DNA of 16,554 nt, from the NCBI GenBank assembly GCA_964611385.1, contig CAZSXS010000081.1, forward strand, positions 1-16,554, given 5' to 3'. Positions within the stretch are counted from its first letter, which is position 1. Every line of letters starts with the position of its first letter. The translations under genes and the position numbers were made by a program. Source of the stretch: CAZSXS01 sp964611385 (lineage in GTDB: Bacteria; Bacillota; Clostridia; Lachnospirales; CAYPQA01). Of this stretch, positions 5,768 through 12,087 are shown piece after piece. The notes below the pieces were generated by a model. That model did no database searches. It was not told the DNA's origin and was given only the letters and a program-made list of their open reading frames with translations.

Positions 5768-7186
5768 ATGTACAATGTGAAATCAAAGAAGGCGCAGGAA
5801 TTTATTTCCGACCAAGAAATTATGGAAAGCCTGCAATATGCCCAGGAAAATAAAAGGAACGTCAAACTGATCAATGAAATTCTATCCAAAGCAAGGCAGC
5901 GGAAGGGCTTATCCCATCGTGAGGCGCTTGTAATGCTAGATTGCGAGTTTGAGGAGAAAAATCAGGAGCTTTTTGAAATTACCCGACAGATCAAGGAGGA
6001 GCTTTACGGCAAGCGTATTGTGCTTTTTGCGCCGCTTTATCTCTCCAATTATTGTGTCAACGGCTGCGTGTATTGCCCTTACCACTTTCAGAATAAAAAC
6101 ATGACACGCAAAAAACTGACACAGCAGGAAATTGAAGCGGAGGTCATTGCCTTGCAGGATATGGGACACAAGCGTCTGGCCATTGAATGCGGAGAGCATC
6201 CTGAGATGAGCCCCATTGACTATGTTTTGGAGTCCATCCAGAGCATTTACAGAGTCAAGCACAAAAACGGTGCCATCCGCCGGGTTAATGTGAACATAGC
6301 AGCGACTACGGTGGAAAACTATCGTAAGCTTAAAGAGGCCGAAATCGGAACCTATATTTTGTTCCAAGAAACTTACCACAAGGAGAGCTACGAAAAGTTG
6401 CACCCCACAGGCCCAAAGCATGACTACGCCTATCACACCGAAGCCATGGATCGGGCGATGGAGGGAGGCATAGAGGATGTGGGTCTGGGCGTTCTTTTCG
6501 GGTTGGAGCGGTATCGCTATGAATTTACGGCTCTGCTTATGCATGGGGAGCATCTGGAAGCGACCTATGGAGTTGGGCCTCATACCATCAGTGTTCCTCG
6601 TATTAAAAAAGCCCTTGGGATAGACCCAAAGGCTTTTGAAAACGGAATCGGGGATGATATTTTTGAAAAGCTGGTGGCTTGTATTCGGGTGGCTGTGCCC
6701 TATACGGGTATCATTGTTTCAACACGAGAATCGGAGGCTTGCCGGGCGCGGCTGCTCCAAGTGGGTGTGTCCCAAATCAGCGGCGGCTCGAAAACCAGTG
6801 TAGGTGGGTATGCAAAGTCTGACGAAGAACACCGGGATTCTGAGCAATTTGACATCAGCGACGGAAGAAGCCTGGATGAAATTGTGAGCTGGCTGATGCG
6901 CTTAGGGTACATTCCAAGCTTTTGCACCGCCTGCTATAAGGAAGGCCGAACCGGGGACCGCTTTATGAGCCTATGTAAATCAGGGCAGATTCAAAACTGC
7001 TGCCATCCCAACGCAGTAATGACCTTAAAAGAATACCTGGAGGACTACGCCTCCCATCAAACAAAATCCATCGGAGAGGCGCTCATCGAACGAGAAAAGT
7101 GGAACATTCCCAACGACAAGGTAAGAAGCATAGCCTTTGAGCATCTGGAGGCCATCGAAAACGGCAAGAGATATTTTAGGTTTTAA
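5768..7186 (+). CDS. hydG: [FeFe]-hydrogenase maturation radical SAM enzyme HydG
   Basis: A 472-residue tyrosine lyase that cleaves tyrosine to p-cresol and dehydroglycine and turns the latter into CO and cyanide ligands, delivered as an iron-cysteine synthon. The N-terminal radical SAM cluster motif is C96-x3-C100-x2-C103, followed by P-Y-H. The C-terminal auxiliary cluster motif C386-x2-C389-x22-C412 is complete, as needed for CO/CN production, at the same residue numbers known from clostridial HydG. The length is typical. AGAAGGAGA precedes the ATG by about 6 bases. It lies 132 bp after hydE, a longer gap than elsewhere in the cluster, containing a stem-loop. The related enzyme ThiH lacks this full C-terminal motif, so the assignment is firm. 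Confidence 0.97.
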   Translation: MYNVKSKKAQEFISDQEIMESLQYAQENKRNVKLINEILSKARQRKGLSHREALVMLDCEFEEKNQELFEITRQIKEELYGKRIVLFAPLYLSNYCVNGCVYCPYHFQNKNMTRKKLTQQEIEAEVIALQDMGHKRLAIECGEHPEMSPIDYVLESIQSIYRVKHKNGAIRRVNVNIAATTVENYRKLKEAEIGTYILFQETYHKESYEKLHPTGPKHDYAYHTEAMDRAMEGGIEDVGLGVLFGLERYRYEFTALLMHGEHLEATYGVGPHTISVPRIKKALGIDPKAFENGIGDDIFEKLVACIRVAVPYTGIIVSTRESEACRARLLQVGVSQISGGSKTSVGGYAKSDEEHRDSEQFDISDGRSLDEIVSWLMRLGYIPSFCTACYKEGRTGDRFMSLCKSGQIQNCCHPNAVMTLKEYLEDYASHQTKSIGEALIEREKWNIPNDKVRSIAFEHLEAIENGKRYFRF

Positions 7187-7277
7187 AACCGTGGGTGGAC
7201 AAGGAGTTGTCCCCCCACACCCCCTATCGTCATCTTTCAAAAAAGCCGAACATGGGGGGACATATAAATTTTGAAAG
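7179..7277 (+). repeat. Dispersed intergenic repeat, copy A, in the hydF leader
   Basis: The parts in order are the palindrome GGTTTTAAAACC (7179-7190, overlapping the hydG stop), a hairpin GTGGGTGGACAA / TTGTCCCCCCAC (7191-7202 and 7207-7218, one mismatch, 4-base loop), a C-rich tract with CACACCCCC, and a module bounded by CTTTCAAAA (7234-7242) and TTTTGAAAG (7269-7277) around AAGCCGAACATGGGGGGACA. The same module recurs at 16201-16253 and, inverted, at 16463-16518. GGGGGGACA at 7254-7262 can also pair with TGTCCCCCC at 7208-7216, an alternative to the local hairpin. It ends about 30 bp before the hydF ATG. Confidence 0.7.
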
Positions 7278-7306
7278 ACCCATTTTAGATTTGGAGGATT
7301 GAGTGC

Positions 7307-8542
7307 ATGAATCAAACACCCGCAGCGGAGCGTGTACATATCGCCTTTTTCGGAAGGCGAAACGCCGGAAAATCCAGCCTTGTAAACGCCATTAGCAATC
7401 AAAACTTGGCGATTGTTTCAGATACCCCAGGGACAACCACAGACCCTGTTTATAAATCCATGGAGCTTTTGCCCCTGGGGCCTGTGATGCTGATAGATAC
7501 ACCGGGTATAGATGACGAGGGGGAGCTTGGTGCTCTCCGGGTAAAGAAAGCCTATCAGGTACTAAACAAAACCGACCTGGCTGTGTTGGTGGTGGACGGT
7601 TGCCTGGGGCTTACGGAGGAAGACAAACAACTGATCCGTCGCTTTTGTGAGAAAGGGATACGATATCTTATTGCCTTTAACAAGGCAGATCAAACAGATG
7701 AATCTTATACAACGGTTTTTGGCAAAGATGACAAGCCTTCCATGGCAGCAGAGGATAACGAACTTTCCGTCAGTGCCCTTAGCGGTAAGAACATCCATGA
7801 ACTCAAAGAAAAAATTGCCAAGCTTGCAGCTCAGGAAGAGCCAAAGCAACCCTTGGTGGGAGATTTGTTAAAAACAGGAGATATAGCGGTATTGGTAGTA
7901 CCCATCGACAAAGCTGCACCCAAGGGAAGGCTCATTCTTCCGCAGCAGCAGACCATACGCGACGCTCTTGAAGCCGGGGCCATACCCATGGTCACGAAAG
8001 ATTCCGAACTGCAAGCCGCTCTCCGAACCCTGGCAGTTAAACCGAAGCTAGTAATCACAGACAGTCAAGTATTCGGCAAGGTTTCCAAAGAGGTTCCAGA
8101 AGAAATCTCCTTGACTTCTTTTTCTATATTATTTGCACGCTACAAAGGCATTCTTCGTCAAACCGTAGAAGGACTCACAGCCCTTCAAAGGCTTGCAGAG
8201 GGAGACTCCGTATTAATCTCCGAGGGCTGCACTCACCACAGACAATGCGATGATATCGGCACGGTGAAAATCCCTAAGTGGCTGGGCGAATATACAAATA
8301 AATGCTTCAACTATGCGTTTAGCTCCGGAACAGAATTTCCCGATGATCTGACGAGCTACAAGCTGATCATTCACTGTGGCGGCTGTATGGTCAATGAAAG
8401 AGAGATGAAATACCGCCTGCAATGCGCCGCCGATCAGGGCGTGCCAATGACCAATTACGGCATTTTGATTGCTCATATCCACGGGGTGTTGCAGCGTAGC
8501 ATTGCTTTGTTCCCTGACATTGCCTCTTTATATCAGTCTTAG
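7307..8542 (+). CDS. hydF: [FeFe]-hydrogenase maturation GTPase HydF
   Basis: A 411-residue scaffold and GTPase that receives the products of HydE and HydG, assembles or carries the 2Fe precursor and transfers it to apo-hydrogenase. The N-terminal G domain shows G1 GRRNAGKS (16-23), switch threonines in PGTTTDP (41-47), G3 DTPG (64-67), G4 NKAD (125-128) and a G5-like SALSG (156-160). A central dimerisation region follows, and the C-terminal cluster-binding motif is complete: C308-x-H310-x45-H356-C357-x2-C360. TTGGAGG lies about 9 bases before the ATG. It is separated from hydG by 120 bp holding a dispersed repeat, and is followed by a strong terminator. Confidence 0.96.
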   Translation: MNQTPAAERVHIAFFGRRNAGKSSLVNAISNQNLAIVSDTPGTTTDPVYKSMELLPLGPVMLIDTPGIDDEGELGALRVKKAYQVLNKTDLAVLVVDGCLGLTEEDKQLIRRFCEKGIRYLIAFNKADQTDESYTTVFGKDDKPSMAAEDNELSVSALSGKNIHELKEKIAKLAAQEEPKQPLVGDLLKTGDIAVLVVPIDKAAPKGRLILPQQQTIRDALEAGAIPMVTKDSELQAALRTLAVKPKLVITDSQVFGKVSKEVPEEISLTSFSILFARYKGILRQTVEGLTALQRLAEGDSVLISEGCTHHRQCDDIGTVKIPKWLGEYTNKCFNYAFSSGTEFPDDLTSYKLIIHCGGCMVNEREMKYRLQCAADQGVPMTNYGILIAHIHGVLQRSIALFPDIASLYQS

Positions 8543-8566
8543 GAACTATATATGGAAAGTAGACAT

Positions 8567-8607
8567 AAAAAAAGCCTTGCAAACAATAGGTTTGCAAGGC
8601 TTTTTTT
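8567..8607. terminator. Bidirectional terminator between hydF and tRNA-Arg
   Basis: GCCTTGCAAA (8574-8583) and TTTGCAAGGC (8591-8600) are perfect 10-bp arms with a 7-base loop. Seven A precede and seven T follow, so the structure can end hydF transcription on the + strand and the tRNA transcript on the - strand. Confidence 0.92.
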
Positions 8608-8610
8608 ATC

Positions 8611-8683
8611 TGCACTCTACAGGAATTGAACCTGCGGCCTTTCGGTCCGGAGCCGAACGCTCTATCCGCTGAGCTAAGAGTGC
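8611..8683 (-). tRNA. tRNA-Arg(CCG)
   Basis: A 73-nt cloverleaf on the minus strand: acceptor GCACTCT/AGAGTGC with discriminator A, D arm GCTC...GAGC, anticodon stem TTCGG/CCGAA around loop CTCCGGA (anticodon CCG at 8650-8648), a short variable region, and T arm GCAGG-TTCAATT-CCTGT. It decodes CGG codons. The 3' CCA is not encoded. It has its own promoter (8743-8771) and the terminator at 8567-8607. Confidence 0.95.
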
Positions 8684-8742
8684 ATTTAACCCATGATTTT
8701 AGCAGAAATGAAGCACGAGTACCTCAACCATGGAATAGTTAC

Positions 8743-8771
8743 ATTATACATGAGATCCAATCAAATTGCAA
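8743..8771 (-). promoter_or_regulatory. Sigma-A-type promoter of tRNA-Arg
   Basis: On the minus strand, TTGCAA (8771-8766) is followed after 17 bp by a perfect TATAAT (8748-8743). The start would lie near 8736, leaving a leader of about 50 nt before the tRNA. Confidence 0.75.
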
Positions 8772-9039
8772 GATAAAAATAAAAATAAGCCTTTGACGCT
8801 TTTAAGGCATTGACAATTACAAATATGCACCAAAGGCAACAGTCAACCGAGCTAGCGTTTCACAAATCTTTATGAACCTTTTAAACGCTATTTCTTACTA
8901 ATAATAACGTTTATCCTTATTCTAAAATAAATAAAATCCCCCCCAATTAGGGTGTTTTTTGCAACAAAGAAACCCCCGGCTATGCCAGGGGTCAGAAGCT
9001 TAAAGCTATGGGAGTGTAAGCAAAGCTGTGTAAATCGCA
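8772..9039. other. Intergenic region with inverted repeats, no gene
   Basis: No coding frame is supported between the tRNA promoter and the AraC-type gene. There are three inverted repeats: GCCTT (8789-8793) with AAGGC (8804-8808); GCCTTTG (8789-8795) with CAAAGGC (8831-8837) as an alternative partner; and TAGCGTTT (8853-8860) with AAACGCTA (8883-8890), perfect 8-bp arms 22 bp apart. A C8 run at 8937-8944 follows. The rest is AT-rich. The terminator of the AraC-type gene is in this region. Confidence 0.4.
8961..8992 (-). terminator. Probable terminator of the AraC-type regulator gene
   Basis: Arms ACCCC-C-GGC (8972-8980) and GCC-A-GGGGT (8984-8992) form a hairpin with one internal mismatch and a 3-base loop. 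On the minus strand it is followed by TTTCTTTGTT, an imperfect U-rich tail. It lies about 50 bp after the stop codon of the regulator. Confidence 0.55.
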
Positions 9040-9912
9040 TTATTTTGGTTCTACCCGTATCCACGCTTCGCAATAGTATTTATCTATGTCCGAAACAAAG
9101 TACAACTCAAGTTCATAGCCATCAACTTTTTTGTAGCTGGCAGTTGGTAGCCAGTCTGTATAAATGCGTTTTATCAGGCTTTGTATAACACCGCTGGTTT
9201 GTTCTTCAGTATGTTTTTCCGACTTGAAGATTGCCCAAGTTGCAGCCGGAATCTCCACTTCTGTAAAGCCATCTGTATTGCAAGTCTTGGTTCGGTTTGC
9301 AAAAAGCATATAAGGAAATGTATTGCCGTCGGTATGACGATATTGGCAAATTGCGTGTATTCGACTCAAAGGCTCACCTGTTGATTGAACAAGTTTATCA
9401 AATCGACCATCTTCCATACACTGTTGCCAAAACAGAGGAATGTCTTTTAGATTTTTACCATCCTCCGTTGTAAATATCCCCTCAATTCCATAGACTGAAA
9501 AAGCTTCCTTGTTCTCAATTCTGTACTCCATCACAGCAGCTCCTTTAATTGATAGTAGAAAAGTGATACGAGGAAAGGCTTTAAGAGGCAACCCTTGTTT
9601 TCGTGCAATCAAAGGTGATACACCATGTATTTCTTTAAACGCACGGGTAAATGCTTCTGGTGATTCATAACCATATTTCATGGCAATGTCTATAACTTTA
9701 TGGTTGCTGTTCTGCATGTCAAAAGCGGCTAAGGTCATTTTTCTTCTTCTGATATATTCGAATATAGAAATATCAGTTATGATAGAAAATGTCCGCTGAA
9801 AACTTACGGAGGGCTGACACATAATTCTTGACACAATATCAAAGTCTATGTCCCCACACAAATTTTTCTCAATATAATTAACGGCTTCATTCATACGCTC
9901 ATACCAAGTCAT
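9040..9912 (-). CDS. AraC-family transcriptional regulator with GyrI-like effector domain
   Basis: A 290-residue regulator. Residues about 5-105 form the AraC/XylS DNA-binding domain with two helix-turn-helix units; IDIAMKYGYESPEAFTRAFKEIHGVSP is the second and most conserved part (about 74-100). From about residue 128 to the end is a GyrI-like/SRPBCC-independent effector-binding domain (AraC_E_bind type): YRIENKEAFSVYGIEG...IPLFWQQCM...GFTEVEIPAATWAIFKS...YTDWLPTASYKKVDGYELELY...YCEAWIRVEP. The order N-terminal DNA binding, C-terminal ligand binding resembles Rob. Such proteins sense small hydrophobic compounds and often control efflux or detoxification. AAGGGG sits close to the ATG. A perfect inverted repeat at 9941-9956 may be its own operator. 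Confidence 0.92.
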   Translation of the reverse strand: MTWYERMNEAVNYIEKNLCGDIDFDIVSRIMCQPSVSFQRTFSIITDISIFEYIRRRKMTLAAFDMQNSNHKVIDIAMKYGYESPEAFTRAFKEIHGVSPLIARKQGLPLKAFPRITFLLSIKGAAVMEYRIENKEAFSVYGIEGIFTTEDGKNLKDIPLFWQQCMEDGRFDKLVQSTGEPLSRIHAICQYRHTDGNTFPYMLFANRTKTCNTDGFTEVEIPAATWAIFKSEKHTEEQTSGVIQSLIKRIYTDWLPTASYKKVDGYELELYFVSDIDKYYCEAWIRVEPK

Positions 9913-9940
9913 CCTACCCCTTCTCTCTGAAAGAAGTATA

Positions 9941-9956
9941 GCAGATACTGATCTGC
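9941..9956. promoter_or_regulatory. Perfect inverted repeat upstream of the AraC-type gene
   Basis: GCAGAT-ACTG-ATCTGC, 6-bp arms and 4-bp spacer, lies 29 bp before the start codon and abuts a minus-strand TATACT (9940-9935). No good -35 stands at normal distance, so activation through this site is plausible. A second palindrome, TGCATATGCA, is at 9964-9973. Confidence 0.4.
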
Positions 9957-10026
9957 AAATCCTTGCATATGCAGTTTCACTGATGCTAAGCTTTACTATT
10001 TTGTTCGCTTAAGAGCTAGCATAGAG

Positions 10027-10470
10027 TTATACTTTCTTTTTATCAAATAATGGCAGGGCTAAGCAGATGGGAATTAGTACCGCTATTAGTAGAACGAGAT
10101 TAAATATGGCGTTGAAGTAGACATGGAAATACAATGAAACAGGTTCATCAATGGCAAACCATGCGATGAGAGCAAAAAGCAAACAATACAATGACCATTT
10201 TTCCTTTTTGGCAAAAGCATTTTGAACGACAAAAAATATCAAAACACCAACCATTAGGCAGGTCGCACCAAGTAAGCCATAAATCCACTGCTGAAAATGC
10301 AGAACTTCTAATGGTAAATCAGCATTCCCAAAAAAACTTGGATTTATTTGATTGTTAAATGCAATTTGAAAGAGAGCGGTTTGATTCAATAATGCAATGA
10401 CGATGCCAAAGAGCGAGAACAAAATACTGACTACCTTAAGCCATATAACACAAACTTTAAATCGATCCAT
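10027..10470 (-). CDS. Small four-helix membrane protein, function unknown
   Basis: A 147-residue integral membrane protein with four predicted transmembrane segments: about residues 7-28 (CVIWLKVVSILFSLFGIVIALL), 62-85 (WIYGLLGATCLMVGVLIFFVV), 92-108 (LYCLLFALIAWFAI) and 118-141 (FNAIFNLVLLIAVLIPICLALPLF), with a lysine-rich C-terminus. No family is recognised. I take the second methionine as start, because GGGGGTG lies 6 bases before it; the upstream ATG at 10488 adds six residues and lacks a binding site. It is 114 bp upstream of the AraC-type gene on the same strand without a clear terminator between them, so co-transcription is possible and the pair may be functionally linked. Confidence 0.65.
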   Translation of the reverse strand: MDRFKVCVIWLKVVSILFSLFGIVIALLNQTALFQIAFNNQINPSFFGNADLPLEVLHFQQWIYGLLGATCLMVGVLIFFVVQNAFAKKEKWSLYCLLFALIAWFAIDEPVSLYFHVYFNAIFNLVLLIAVLIPICLALPLFDKKKV

Positions 10471-10516
10471 TTTTTCACCCCCAGACATGCTTATACTAGC
10501 ATACTATTTTATCTAT

Positions 10517-10554
10517 AAAAACCCCTCTATGCATTATCACATAGAGGGGTTTTT
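10517..10554 (-). terminator. Terminator of the SH3-domain protein gene
   Basis: AAAAACCCCTCTATG (10517-10531) and CATAGAGGGGTTTTT (10540-10554) are perfect 15-bp arms around an 8-base loop; the flanking A and T runs let it work on both strands. It lies about 95 bp after the SH3 gene's stop and insulates the membrane protein gene. Confidence 0.9.
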
Positions 10555-10647
10555 ACTATAACAAGAAACTAAAAATCTTTCCTTAAAGCTGAACTCAATC
10601 TCATTCAAAACCTAGGGTATTGTTTCTGAAAGCGCTATCAAAGGAAC

Positions 10648-11883
10648 TCATTTATTCCCCGCATAAAACGCTTCCATTACGCCGTTTTGATGTTCTTTTG
10701 TGAAGCTGGAGTTTCCGTTATGAGTGGCGCTTCCTTTGAAATGGATACAGACTTGGCCGTCCATACCATTTGAACTGTTAATCCCGCCGCCATGAGGCAT
10801 ACCATTGATGGAAGCGGCCATAGTGTGGCCATTGATGGTTACCCAAACCGGGCGCACATCCCAGTCCCAACGATTGTTGAAGGTCTGCTTTAAGATGGCG
10901 GTGTCGTTTTTTGTGATGGGCTCCACGTCGGCATGTAAACCGTTTGAAAAGCTCTTCACATAATATGTAATGCCGCTGCGTACATCATAGACTTCTGCCG
11001 GTACCCCGACTGTAAAGATGGATTTCGCATCGGACCACTCAATCAATTCTACTTTCTTCGTGCTTTGCTGTTTGGCTTGCTGTTGATACTGTTCCATGGT
11101 TCCTAGGTATTCGCTTTTGATAAAGCCTTCTGTCTTGATGTTGTTTGCGTAGTAATGAACGGGTGTCCATCCGGGGGCTGCCATTTCAGAGCTGACTTGC
11201 ACAATCTGGGTTCCGGCATTTAACACCACCAGAACTTGCCCTTGCGTGGAAGCTGTTGCCCTTAAATTCACTCTGTCTAAAGTTATTAAGAAAGTGTTAA
11301 CCGGCTGCTGAACAGGTACTTGCATAGGCTCAGCCATGGCTGTTGCTGCTATAGGAGCTTGTTCTGGTGTCACAGGGGCTTGCTGAGCTGCTGATGGCTG
11401 TAAAGCCTGGTCATTTTGTGGCAGTTGAGGTGCCAATGCTTGTTGATCTTGCAGCTGCTCTGGTTGTTGCATTTGTTGCTGTTGCTCCTGTGTGGGAAGG
11501 TTTGGTTGTACCGGAGGGGCTACCTGTTCCGGAAGAACTGGCACTACCGGTTGCTGTACCTCTCCGTTCGAGGGTAAAGTGGCTTCTGGCATAAGCGGCT
11601 CTGTTTGAACAGAGCCTGCTGGCAGCTGATCAGTGTCTGCAGGTGCAGGCAAAACGGGCGCTAAGAGTTCAGATGGAGGTGCCTGTATTTGAGTTTGAGG
11701 CGAAACCTCGGGCACCGTCGGAAGCTGCGCATCCAAGGGGCTTAACTCAGAAGCTAAGGTGTAGGTCAGACAAAACCAAATAACAAAATACAGTGTAAAT
11801 AACAGGAAAATAGAAAGCTTAATCAGCCTATTAGAAGTTTTGGCATTTGCAGTAATCAAAGAAAGATTCGATTGTTTTTTCAT
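10648..11883 (-). CDS. Membrane-anchored SH3-domain protein with Pro/Gln-rich linker
   Basis: A 411-residue exported protein. Residues about 20-44 are a hydrophobic anchor or signal segment; 48-196 are a long proline-, glutamine- and alanine-rich linker of the type that spans a cell wall; 198-262 are a bacterial SH3 domain (RVNLRATASTQGQVLVVLNAGTQ...GWTPVHY...GFIKSEYL); 283-408 form a conserved-looking C-terminal domain with DVRSG, HADVEPITKNDTAI, RPVWVTINGHTMAASINGMPHG and GQVCIHFKGSATHNG. The domain resembles ones that follow SH3 repeats in clostridial envelope proteins; its activity is unknown to me. The frame stays open upstream to 12351, overlapping ileS, but ATG 11883 has GGGGG 8 bases before it and a promoter upstream, so that is the start. 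Confidence 0.88.
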   Translation of the reverse strand: MKKQSNLSLITANAKTSNRLIKLSIFLLFTLYFVIWFCLTYTLASELSPLDAQLPTVPEVSPQTQIQAPPSELLAPVLPAPADTDQLPAGSVQTEPLMPEATLPSNGEVQQPVVPVLPEQVAPPVQPNLPTQEQQQQMQQPEQLQDQQALAPQLPQNDQALQPSAAQQAPVTPEQAPIAATAMAEPMQVPVQQPVNTFLITLDRVNLRATASTQGQVLVVLNAGTQIVQVSSEMAAPGWTPVHYYANNIKTEGFIKSEYLGTMEQYQQQAKQQSTKKVELIEWSDAKSIFTVGVPAEVYDVRSGITYYVKSFSNGLHADVEPITKNDTAILKQTFNNRWDWDVRPVWVTINGHTMAASINGMPHGGGINSSNGMDGQVCIHFKGSATHNGNSSFTKEHQNGVMEAFYAGNK

Positions 11884-11968
11884 TTGTTTATCCCCCGTTT
11901 TTTCTTTTGTAATATAGTAAGAAATATTCATCTCCGAATATTCATTTAAACTTAATCTTTGTAATATC

Positions 11969-11997
11969 ATCTTAACATTTTCGTAATCTAAAGTCAA
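11969..11997 (-). promoter_or_regulatory. Promoter of the SH3-domain protein gene
   Basis: On the minus strand TTGACT (11997-11992) is followed after 17 bp by TAAGAT (11974-11969). The predicted leader is about 80 nt and contains the tandem repeat AATATTCAT (11923-11931 and 11937-11945 on the + strand). Confidence 0.6.
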
Positions 11998-12028
11998 TAT
12001 TGTTCTGAAAAAAACAAGTATATTTTTC

Positions 12029-12057
12029 TTTACAAACCTATACCCAGCATATATAAT
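12029..12057 (+). promoter_or_regulatory. Sigma-A promoter of ileS
   Basis: TTTACA (12029-12034), 17-bp spacer and a perfect TATAAT (12052-12057). The start near 12064 leaves a leader of only about 24 nt, too short for a T-box. It stands back to back with the SH3 gene promoter, 32 bp apart. Confidence 0.8.
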
Positions 12058-12087
12058 CCTGTAAAAACGAAAGTACCGGAGGTAACT

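Noticed and set aside
5936..6583. 215-codon minus-strand frame inside hydG
   Set aside because: It is a shadow of the hydG coding sequence, with no family resemblance and no binding site.
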